Below are positions 9,022 to 16,142 of a stretch of DNA of 64,000 nt, piece after piece. Each line of letters opens with the position of its first letter. Position 1 is the first letter of the stretch. The stretch comes from JACKNG01 sp040220855 (lineage in GTDB: Bacteria; Pseudomonadota; Gammaproteobacteria; Ga0077536). A model generated the notes under the pieces. It saw only the letters and a list, made by a program, of their open reading frames with translations. It was not told the origin of the DNA and made no database searches. Location: contig JAVJVZ010000071.1 of the NCBI GenBank assembly GCA_040220855.1, positions 1 to 64,000 on the forward strand, written 5' to 3'. The position numbers were made by a program, and so were the translations under genes.

Positions 9022-9813
9022 ATGAATCTCGCCAACGGCATCTCGCGCGTCGGCGCGCTGTTCGGCCTCGCCACGCTGAGCGTGGCGGCCGCAGCCGCGA
9101 ACGTCGAAGTCACCTTCACCAACAATGCACCCAGCGGCGGCACCTGGCTGACGCCGTTGTGGGTCGGCTTCCACGACGGCGGCTTCGACGCCTTCGACGC
9201 CGGCGCGGCAGCAAGCGCAGGCATCGAGGCGATTGCCGAGGACGGCAATGCCGCTCCGCTCGGCGCATCCTTCGGCGGCACCGGCGGTATCGTCGGCAGC
9301 GGGCCGCTCGCACCCGGTGCCAGCGCCAGCGCCCAATTCGTCATCGCGGACGACGGCTCGGCGAACTTCCTGTCGTTCGCCGCGATGGTGCTACCGAGCG
9401 CGGACTTCTTCATCGGCAACGACGACCCGCACGCACTCGCCCTCGGCGGCCTCGTCGACGGTACGCTGTCGCGGGTCAGCGTCGACATCGTTCGCGTGTG
9501 GGACGCCGGCACCGAGGTGAACGACTTCGCGACCTCGGCCGCCAACGGCCTGTTCGGCATCCCCGGAGGCCAGGGCGGCCCCAACGAGGGCGCCGATGAG
9601 AACGGGGTCGTCGGTATCGCGCTCGGCAGCGACTATCTCGCCTTTCTCAATCTCGGCGGCGCCGACGTCGCGGCGCTCGATTTCTCGGGCTACGAGTCGC
9701 TCGCGACCGTCACCGTGGCACAGGCGCAGCCGGTACCGCTGCCGGCCAGCCTGCCGCTGGCGCTCGGCGCCTGCGCCGCGCTGGGCGGGTGGCGACGCCG
9801 CCGCACCGCCTGA
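9022..9813 (+). CDS. Spondin_N-domain protein with VPLPA sorting tail
   Basis: A 263-residue secreted protein. The ATG at 9022 follows an AGGAG-type site and starts a signal peptide of about 25 residues. The mature part (VEVTFTNNAPSGGTWLTPLWVGFHDGGFDAFDAG..) is a spondin_N domain as found in many marine bacterial surface proteins; acidic Asp/Asn positions such as NDDPH suggest metal binding. The C-terminus is QPVPLPASLPLALGACAALGG followed by RRRR. It lies downstream of the sigma/anti-sigma pair with about 230 bases between, so it could be a regulon member, although I see no shared promoter motif. Confidence 0.85.
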   Translation: MNLANGISRVGALFGLATLSVAAAAANVEVTFTNNAPSGGTWLTPLWVGFHDGGFDAFDAGAAASAGIEAIAEDGNAAPLGASFGGTGGIVGSGPLAPGASASAQFVIADDGSANFLSFAAMVLPSADFFIGNDDPHALALGGLVDGTLSRVSVDIVRVWDAGTEVNDFATSAANGLFGIPGGQGGPNEGADENGVVGIALGSDYLAFLNLGGADVAALDFSGYESLATVTVAQAQPVPLPASLPLALGACAALGGWRRRRTA

Positions 9814-9836
9814 GCGGCTGCCCTTGCTCTAGTCAC

Positions 9837-9868
9837 GACATCGGCGCGGGACGACCAGCGCCGATGTC
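9837..9868. terminator. Bidirectional hairpin terminator
   Basis: Perfect 11-bp arms GACATCGGCGC (9837-9847) and GCGCCGATGTC (9858-9868) enclose a 10-base loop. The hairpin sits between convergent genes ending at 9813 (+) and 9884 (-). Its position and symmetry suit termination from both sides. Confidence 0.65.
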
Positions 9869-9883
9869 CGCGCGGCGGCGCGC

Positions 9884-11899
9884 TCACGGCGCGCCGGCTG
9901 CGTCCTGGGCCGATCGCAGCATGACCTGGAGGTCACGCAAGCGCCGGTTGTGGGGATCGCTCTCGAGGCCGCGCGCGATGCTGACGGCGGCGGCGTCGAG
10001 GCGGCCCTGGCGCCATTCGTAGGCGGCGCGCTCGGCGTACAGCCGTGCGACCTCGGCGGCGTCGACAGCGCTGCCGTCGTCGCCGTCCGCCGTCGGGGTC
10101 GGCGGCCGGGTCCGGGGTGCGGGGGAGGTCGCCGCGCGCGCCTCCTCACGCGGCGCTGCCGAAGCCGGCGCGGCGGGCGGCGCGCGCGCGGCGATTCGAG
10201 GGGCCGGCGCCACCCTTGCAGCCGGCGGCGCGGGCGGTTCTTCGTCCACGGTCGCGGCATCCGGTGGTGTCGTGCCTGCCGCGTCGTCCGCGCCCGCCGT
10301 GGCGGACGCCGGCCTGCCGGAATCGGAGGCCGGCACGGTCGCACGGGGTTCGCTCGCCCTGGTGGCTTCCGACCGCTCTGCAAGCGCCTCGTCCGCACGC
10401 ACCTCGGCGCCGCTCGAAGACGCCGTCGTCTCGTTCGCAGCCCCGGCGGCGGCACGCTCGCGCGGGGCCGGCGTGACCGCGCGCGGCGGCACTTCGACGG
10501 TCGCGGCTGGCGGCGCGACGGGCACGCTGGCCGGCGCCACCGCGTCGTGGTCATCGTCCGGCAGGCGTGACCACAGCGTGACGACCACGATCACGGCGAC
10601 CGCGGCAAGCGCGAGACGACGGTTGCGGCGCGCAAACTGCACACCACCGAGCCGCGCCGCCGCCATCCCGGTCCCCACGGCCGGCCTGGTGAAGTCATCG
10701 GCCCGTCCCGCTTGTGAGTGGTCACCGACATACGGCGCGGCACCGGCCGCCGGCGACGTTGCCGGCGTTACGCGAGCACCGGGCGGCGGCGACGTTGTCG
10801 GCGTTACGCGAGCACCGGGCGGCGGCGGAGCCTGCGGTGGCGCCTTGGATGGAGACACCTCGGCACCAGGGACGAACGTCTCGGGGGCTGCTGAGTGTGA
10901 GTATTTACTGTCATCTCTGACTTCATGGCCCGGGGCTTGATCACTTTCCTCCGACGCCGTGAGCGACGGCGGCGCCCTGTCCGCCACGGGCTCAATCGAG
11001 GCCGCTGGCACGGCTCCGCGAGACGGTTCTCCGGTCATCGTCATCGCCACATCCGCCACTTCGCCCGGATCGCGTTCCCCGGCGTTGCCGCCCCCGTCAC
11101 CGCGCGCGGCGCCGGGGACGCCCGACCCAGCGCGCTCGCCGTCATCGTCATCGCGTATCGCGTCATCGTCGTCGAGAGGGAGGTCGATGTTGCCCTCGAC
11201 CCGCCCGGCGGTCGCGTCGGCAGGCGGGTCCGGCGGGCCGGCGTCCTCCTCGGCAAAAAGCTCTATCGCCTGGGGCGGCAGCGTGTCCTCGCCCGGCGTC
11301 GGGCTCCAGGGTGCCGCTGCTTCATTGCCATCGGAGCTCGCGGCCTGCGCACTGCCCGCGGACGCCTCGCGGTCGGCGCCGAGCTCGTAGACCACCGCCG
11401 CCTCGAACGCGGCCACGCCCGGGCCGCTGCCGGTGAACCAGATGGCCGGGTTGCCGCTGCCAGCGAGCAGCAGCGTGGCATGCCGCGCCGGAAAGAAATG
11501 CAGCAGCAGGTCGATGTCCTCCGGCAGCAAGGTGTGCGCCTCGTCGACCAATGCGACGGGTCGCGCGTTCTGGGCGATGCGCGTCAGCTGCACGGCGAGC
11601 TCGCGACGCGCCATGCGGGCATCGAGACCGCTGGCGGCGGGCACCACCGCAGCAACGAGATCGTCCAGTAGCGCGCCCGGGTGGGGCGCCGGCAGATGCA
11701 CCACGTGGCCGAGCTCCTCGTGGGTCGCCAGTGCGGCGAGCGCCTGGGCGCGCGTGCCATCGCCATCGCAGATGCAGATCAAGCCGTGACCGGCCGCGAT
11801 GTCCTCGTGGAGGTCGGCGACGATGCCGCGCCGCGCGCCGACCTCGCGCGCCGTGGTGGCTTCGACAGGACCCGGCGAAGGCTGCTCGTCGCGCTCCAA
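9884..11899 (-). CDS. Membrane protein with degenerate ExeA-like AAA domain and TPR-like C-terminus
   Basis: About 671 residues. The N-terminal 220 resemble ExeA/MshM-type secretion ATPases: Walker B is intact (ARPVALVDEAHTLL), but the P-loop reads CDGDGTRAQ, lacking the Lys and Ser/Thr needed for ATP. Then comes a long Ala/Pro/Asp-rich linker, one transmembrane helix (RRLALAAVAVIVVVTLW), another low-complexity stretch, and a C-terminal helical repeat (LYAERAAYEWRQGRLDAAAVSIARGLESDP) like a TPR. The start chosen is TTG at 11899 with GAGGAA upstream; an ATG at 12082 would add 61 Arg-rich residues that look non-coding. It is probably a bitopic scaffold in secretion or envelope assembly (inferred). 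Confidence 0.65.
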   Translation of the reverse strand: MERDEQPSPGPVEATTAREVGARRGIVADLHEDIAAGHGLICICDGDGTRAQALAALATHEELGHVVHLPAPHPGALLDDLVAAVVPAASGLDARMARRELAVQLTRIAQNARPVALVDEAHTLLPEDIDLLLHFFPARHATLLLAGSGNPAIWFTGSGPGVAAFEAAVVYELGADREASAGSAQAASSDGNEAAAPWSPTPGEDTLPPQAIELFAEEDAGPPDPPADATAGRVEGNIDLPLDDDDAIRDDDDGERAGSGVPGAARGDGGGNAGERDPGEVADVAMTMTGEPSRGAVPAASIEPVADRAPPSLTASEESDQAPGHEVRDDSKYSHSAAPETFVPGAEVSPSKAPPQAPPPPGARVTPTTSPPPGARVTPATSPAAGAAPYVGDHSQAGRADDFTRPAVGTGMAAARLGGVQFARRNRRLALAAVAVIVVVTLWSRLPDDDHDAVAPASVPVAPPAATVEVPPRAVTPAPRERAAAGAANETTASSSGAEVRADEALAERSEATRASEPRATVPASDSGRPASATAGADDAAGTTPPDAATVDEEPPAPPAARVAPAPRIAARAPPAAPASAAPREEARAATSPAPRTRPPTPTADGDDGSAVDAAEVARLYAERAAYEWRQGRLDAAAVSIARGLESDPHNRRLRDLQVMLRSAQDAAGAP
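10752..10826 (-). repeat. Two short direct repeats encoding PPPGARVTP
   Basis: A segment of about 30 bases containing CGGCGTTACGCGAGCACCGG occurs twice, about 36 bases apart. It encodes PPPGARVTPtTS and PPPGARVTPaTS in the low-complexity linker of the AAA-like membrane protein. This is a small in-frame tandem duplication. Confidence 0.75.
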
Positions 11900-12280
11900 G
11901 TTCGTTCCTCTGCTTGCTGCTTCGACCACGCCGTCGCTCGCTTCCGCGCGGCGGCGGCACCGCCAGCGCGCCGGCCGGCGCGCGTAACACCCCGCGTACC
12001 CTACTCGTTTGGCGCACGAATGTTTAGAACCCTCGCGTGGTATCCGCGTGCGGCGGCGTAGCGCAAGCGATCGACGTGGCACGGTTCACATGCGCGCTTG
12101 CAAGCTTTACAGCACGCAACCCCGATGAGGGCGCTATCGCACGGCCGGCACGCACGAGGGGGCCGCCTGTTTCCGCGGCATATCCAGCCTACCGTCCGGA
12201 CTGGCATAACGCATGCATCCGTGTGGCAGCACATACAGTCGAGCCGGTACTCGAGCCCGGCAAGGAGGAACCTTACCGCC
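11900..12280. other. Intergenic region upstream of the PRC-barrel gene
   Basis: This is a divergent region between the AAA-like gene (-) and the PRC-barrel gene (+). It should carry both promoters, but I cannot point to a convincing -35/-10 pair. The reverse frame is open yet Arg-rich and looks non-coding. The Shine-Dalgarno AAGGAGG at 12262-12268 belongs to the PRC-barrel gene. Confidence 0.5.
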
Positions 12281-12637
12281 ATGAATGCCATCACATCCCA
12301 GCTCCGCGCGGCAGCCGCCTGCACGGCGCTCGCCGCCCTGCTCGGTAGCGGCGCAGTCCATGCGGACGACGCCGTGATCGTGCTCGACCGTGCCGACGTG
12401 CAGAAGCTCCGCAGTGTCGATGAAGGCTTCCGCGCGAGCGAACTCGTGGGCACCGACGTGCACGGCAGTGCGGGTGGCTACATCGGCGAAGTCGAGGACT
12501 TCGTCGTCGCCCGCGGCGGTTATCTCTATGCCGTGATCGACACCACCCAAGGTCCGCTCGAAGAACTCGCCAGCCTCGGCGACGACGAGACCATCGTCGT
12601 GCCGTGGAACGAGCTTCGCACGCAAGCCATCGAATGA
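12281..12637 (+). CDS. Secreted PRC-barrel domain protein
   Basis: A 118-residue periplasmic protein. The ATG at 12281 follows a strong AAGGAGG site and opens a signal peptide (residues 1-29, ending VHA). The mature part contains a PRC-barrel-like unit: ASELVGTDVHGSAGGYIGEVEDFVVARGGYLYAVIDT, then a DDETIVVPWNELR strand. PRC-barrels bind partner proteins or RNA; exported ones often sit in stress-response loci. The next gene starts 11 bases downstream, so they are co-transcribed. A role near glucan synthesis genes is only suggested by position. Confidence 0.75.
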   Translation: MNAITSQLRAAAACTALAALLGSGAVHADDAVIVLDRADVQKLRSVDEGFRASELVGTDVHGSAGGYIGEVEDFVVARGGYLYAVIDTTQGPLEELASLGDDETIVVPWNELRTQAIE

Positions 12638-12648
12638 AGGAGGGTACC

Positions 12649-12879
12649 GTGACTTCAAGCATCCTTTTTCGCAGCACCCTGTTTGCCGTCGCGCTCGCCG
12701 GCGTGACGGCGTGTGGCACCACGCCCGGTGAACGCGGCATCAGCGGCGCCGGGATCGGCGCGCTGGGCGGCGCCGCCGTGGGCGCGCCAGCAGTCGGCGC
12801 GCTCACCGGCGGTGCCGCCGGCATCTTCACCGAGAGCGACGACATCGACCTCGGCGAACCGGTGTGGGACTGGGACTGA
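12649..12879 (+). CDS. Small glycine-zipper lipoprotein
   Basis: A 76-residue protein with GTG start at 12649, chosen because AAGGAGGG (12637-12644) lies just upstream and the frame then gives a lipoprotein signal: a hydrophobic run ending GVTACGTT, with Cys as the acylation site. The mature part is a glycine zipper (GISGAGIGALGGAAVGAPAVG) and ends in an acidic/Trp tail (EPVWDWD). Such proteins insert into or associate with the outer membrane. It is co-transcribed with the PRC-barrel gene. The function is unknown. Confidence 0.7.
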   Translation: MTSSILFRSTLFAVALAGVTACGTTPGERGISGAGIGALGGAAVGAPAVGALTGGAAGIFTESDDIDLGEPVWDWD

Positions 12880-12958
12880 CCGCCACCATAGCGGCGACGC
12901 CCCGCCGCGCATGCGTCCGGGGCGCTTGCCACACGTGGCGTCGCGGCTGAGAGCACGC

Positions 12959-14563
12959 ATGGCGCGGACCCGTGACGATTACCGCCATGCGTCACCGCGT
13001 CGGATCAATCGTCGCCACGCACTGCGTCGACTGTCGGCCACCCTGCTCGCGGCACGAACGCTACCGGCATGGTCGGCCGCGCCGGACACCGATGAGGGCC
13101 GCCCGTTCAACCCGCAGTGGCTGCGAGAACATGCCGAGGCGCTCGCCAGGCATCCCTACGTCGCACCCACGCCACCGCATCCTGCACTCCTCGCGCGGAT
13201 CGACTACGACACCTACCAGGCGATCCGCTTCGATTCGCGTCATGCGCTGTGGCCGAACGACCCGGCGCGCTTGCCGGTCGAGCCATTCCACCTCGGACGC
13301 TACGCGCGCTTGCCGGTCGCGCTGTATCGCGTCGAGAACGGCTCCACCCGTCGCATCGAATACCGCCCCGACCTGTTCGATTACTCCGCCAGCGGGCTCG
13401 ACGGGCCGCTGCCTGACGACCTCGGCTTCGCCGGCTTCCGCGTGATGAATACCGGCGGCGCCGGGGACTGGCTCGCCTTCATGGGCGCGAGCTACTTTCG
13501 CAGCGCCGGGGTGCTCGATCAGTACGGACTCTCGGCGCGCGGCATCGCCATCGACACCGCGATGCCAGGCGGCGAGGAGTTTCCGCGTTTCAGCGCCTTC
13601 TGGCTCGAGCAGCCCGGTCGGGACGGCGCCGCGCTATCGGTCCACGCATTGCTCGAGGGCCCCAGCCTCACCGGCGCCTACCGCATCGACTGTCGCCGCG
13701 GCGACGCAGTGACCACCGATGTGCATGCGACCTTGTTCATGCGCCGCGCAGTGGCGCGCCTCGGTATTGCGCCGCTGACCAGCATGTACTGGTACAGCGA
13801 AACCAATCATCGCGTGTCGGGCGACTGGCGTCCCGAGATCCACGACAGCGACGGCCTCGCCCTGGCAACCGGTGCCGGTGAACGCATCTGGCGTCCCCTC
13901 AATGCCCCGCCGCGGGTACAGTCGAACGCTTTTCTCGATCGCGACCCGCGCGGCTTCGGCCTGCTCCAGCGTGACCGCGCATTCGACCATTACCAGGACG
14001 ACGGCGTCTTCTACAATCGCCGTCCGAGCGTATGGGTGGAACCGCTCGGGCGCTGGGGCGACGGTGCCGTGCACCTGGTCGAGTTGCCGACCGATGACGA
14101 GATCCACGACAACGTCGTCGCCTTCTGGTCACCCGCCGAGCAGCCGCAGCGCGCGCAATCACTGGCCCTCGATTACCGCTTGCACTGGGCCGCCGAAGAG
14201 CCCTATCCGCCCAGCCTCGCGCGCGCCGTGGCGACGCGCGCCGGTCGCGGCGGCCTGCCCGGTCAACAGGCCGCGCGCAAGCCGTCGCAACGCAAGTTCG
14301 TGGTCGACTTTACCGGCGGACCGCTCGACTCACTCGAGCAGCGCTATGACCTCACCGCGGCAGCGAGCGCCTCGCGCGGTGTCATCGACAATGCGCACGT
14401 GCTCAAAGTGCTCGGCACGCCACGCTGGCGGGCCTCGTTCGATCTCGACGTCAGCGGCGAAGCACCCGTCGACCTCCGCTGCCACCTGCGGCTCGGTGAT
14501 CGCACGCTCAGCGAGACGTGGCTGTACCAATATTTGCCGGGGAGCCTCGGTCTCGATGCGTGA
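12959..14563 (+). CDS. opgD: Periplasmic glucan biosynthesis protein, OpgD/OpgG family
   Basis: About 534 residues (OpgD of E. coli is 551). The N-terminus has an Arg-rich Tat-like signal (INRRHALRRLSATLLAARTLPAWSA), matching OpgD rather than Sec-exported OpgG. The body shows family blocks: YDTYQAIRF, FHLGRY, GFRVMN, GASYFRSAG, YGLSARGIAIDTA, APLTSMYWYSE, EIHDSDGL and ERIWRPL. Family enzymes act on the beta-1,2-glucan backbone in the periplasm. The start could also be ATG 12911; 12959 keeps the Tat signal at a usual length. It overlaps the next gene by 8 bases. It follows the small-lipoprotein gene by 79 bases. Confidence 0.85.
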   Translation: MARTRDDYRHASPRRINRRHALRRLSATLLAARTLPAWSAAPDTDEGRPFNPQWLREHAEALARHPYVAPTPPHPALLARIDYDTYQAIRFDSRHALWPNDPARLPVEPFHLGRYARLPVALYRVENGSTRRIEYRPDLFDYSASGLDGPLPDDLGFAGFRVMNTGGAGDWLAFMGASYFRSAGVLDQYGLSARGIAIDTAMPGGEEFPRFSAFWLEQPGRDGAALSVHALLEGPSLTGAYRIDCRRGDAVTTDVHATLFMRRAVARLGIAPLTSMYWYSETNHRVSGDWRPEIHDSDGLALATGAGERIWRPLNAPPRVQSNAFLDRDPRGFGLLQRDRAFDHYQDDGVFYNRRPSVWVEPLGRWGDGAVHLVELPTDDEIHDNVVAFWSPAEQPQRAQSLALDYRLHWAAEEPYPPSLARAVATRAGRGGLPGQQAARKPSQRKFVVDFTGGPLDSLEQRYDLTAAASASRGVIDNAHVLKVLGTPRWRASFDLDVSGEAPVDLRCHLRLGDRTLSETWLYQYLPGSLGLDA

Positions 14564-16142
14564 ATCACGACGCCTGCGGGCGCGCTCGCAGTGGTGCGCG
14601 CCGCTCGCCATCCTCGCCCTGCTGTGCGCGCCGCCGCCGCTGAGCGCCACCGACCTGCTCGGTGGCGAGGCCGAGAGCCTCGCGCGCGCGGGTTTCGGCT
14701 TCGCCGACGTCGTGCGCCGGGCCGAGGAGCTCGCCGCCGACGCGTGGCGGCCCGACGACACCCCACTCCCCGACGCGCTCGCCGACCTCGAGTACGCGGC
14801 GTATCAGCAGATCCGCTTCCGGCCGGAGCATACGCTGTGGCGGGATGGGCGGCTGCCGTTTCGCATACAGCTGTTCCCGCGCGGTTTCCTCTTCACCGAG
14901 CGTGTCGACGTGTACCTGATTGACGACGAAGGGGTGCACGCGGTGCCGTTCTCGCACGAGCTGTTCGACTACGGCGCGCTCGAGATGGCCGAACCGCTAC
15001 CAGCGGGCACCGGCTTCGCCGGTTTCAAACTGTTCTACCCGCTCGCCGATGCCGACCGTTTCGACGAGTTCGCAGTGTTCCTCGGCGCAAGCTACTTCCG
15101 TGCCGTTGCGCGCGGCCAGCACTACGGGCTTTCCGCGCGCGGCCTGGCCATCGACACCGCGCTCGAAACGCCGGAGGAGTTTCCCCGTTACCGTGCCTTC
15201 TGGATCCGCCGCCCGACGCCGGACGACACCACCATCACGGTGCTCGCGCTGCTCGACGGGCCGCGCGTGGCCGGCGCCTATCGCTTCGTATTGCGACCCG
15301 GCGCAACCACCGTGATCGACGTCGAAGCGCGCATCATCCTGCGCGAGCAAGTGGGCAAGCTCGGCATCGCACCGCTGACCAGCATGTTCCATCATGGCGA
15401 GAACACGTCACGCCACGTCGACGACTACCGCCCGGAGGCACATGACTCCGACGGACTCGTCATCGAGAACGGCAACGGCGAACGCATCTGGCATCCACTA
15501 CGCAATCCGCAGCGCCTGATGATCAGCGAGTTCGGGGTCAACGACGCGCATGGCTTCGGCCTGCTGCAGCGCGATCGCCGCTTCGAGAACTACCAGGATC
15601 TCGAACTCGATTACGAGCGGCGTCCGAGTGCCTGGGTCGAGCTGCTCGACACGTGGGGCAAAGGCCGTATCGAGCTGGTCGAAATCCCAACGCCGAACGA
15701 AACGAACGACAACATCGTCGCATTCTGGAAGCCGGCCACTGCGTGGCAGGCCGGCAGTGCGCACACGGTGCGCTACCGCATTCACTTCGCGCCCGATCCG
15801 GAAGCGAGCCTCGGCGGCGCGCGCGTGGTGGCGACGCGCCTCGGCACGACACCCGGGGTAGCGCAGGACGAGGCTGACGGACGCCGCCACTTCGTCATCG
15901 ATTTCGCCGCCGCCGACGACGGCGCCGGCGCGCTCGACAATCCCCCGCAAGCCGTCTGCACGAGTTCGAGCGGCGCGCTGGAGGCCGTCACGGTTCGTCC
16001 GCACCGCCACCTGGCGGGCTGGCGCCTCGAGTTCGATCTGCACCCCGACGAGGACACCCCGAGCAACCTGCGCTGCTTCCTGCGTCGTGGCGCGGGCGAC
16101 GTGCTGAGCGAGACCTGGGCCTACACGTGGACGCCCGGCTAG
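14556..16142 (+). CDS. opgG: Periplasmic glucan biosynthesis protein OpgG
   Basis: A 528-residue paralogue of the preceding protein with a Sec-type signal (LAILALLCAPPPLSA), close to E. coli OpgG length. It shares YAAYQQIRF, FGASYFRA-like, YGLSARGLAIDTA, APLTSMFHHGEN, EAHDSDGL and HGFGLLQRDR blocks. OpgG is required in the periplasm for osmoregulated glucan formation. ATG at 14556 overlaps the upstream stop; its own 3' end overlaps the opgH start by 16 bases. This gives a tight opgD-opgG-opgH transcript, with both periplasmic factors ahead of the synthase. Confidence 0.88.
   Translation: MRESRRLRARSQWCAPLAILALLCAPPPLSATDLLGGEAESLARAGFGFADVVRRAEELAADAWRPDDTPLPDALADLEYAAYQQIRFRPEHTLWRDGRLPFRIQLFPRGFLFTERVDVYLIDDEGVHAVPFSHELFDYGALEMAEPLPAGTGFAGFKLFYPLADADRFDEFAVFLGASYFRAVARGQHYGLSARGLAIDTALETPEEFPRYRAFWIRRPTPDDTTITVLALLDGPRVAGAYRFVLRPGATTVIDVEARIILREQVGKLGIAPLTSMFHHGENTSRHVDDYRPEAHDSDGLVIENGNGERIWHPLRNPQRLMISEFGVNDAHGFGLLQRDRRFENYQDLELDYERRPSAWVELLDTWGKGRIELVEIPTPNETNDNIVAFWKPATAWQAGSAHTVRYRIHFAPDPEASLGGARVVATRLGTTPGVAQDEADGRRHFVIDFAAADDGAGALDNPPQAVCTSSSGALEAVTVRPHRHLAGWRLEFDLHPDEDTPSNLRCFLRRGAGDVLSETWAYTWTPG

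Noticed and set aside
11900..12082. N-terminal extension of the AAA-like protein to ATG 12082
   Set aside because: The 61 added residues are Arg/Cys-rich with no fold, while a GAGGAA site precedes the TTG at 11899.
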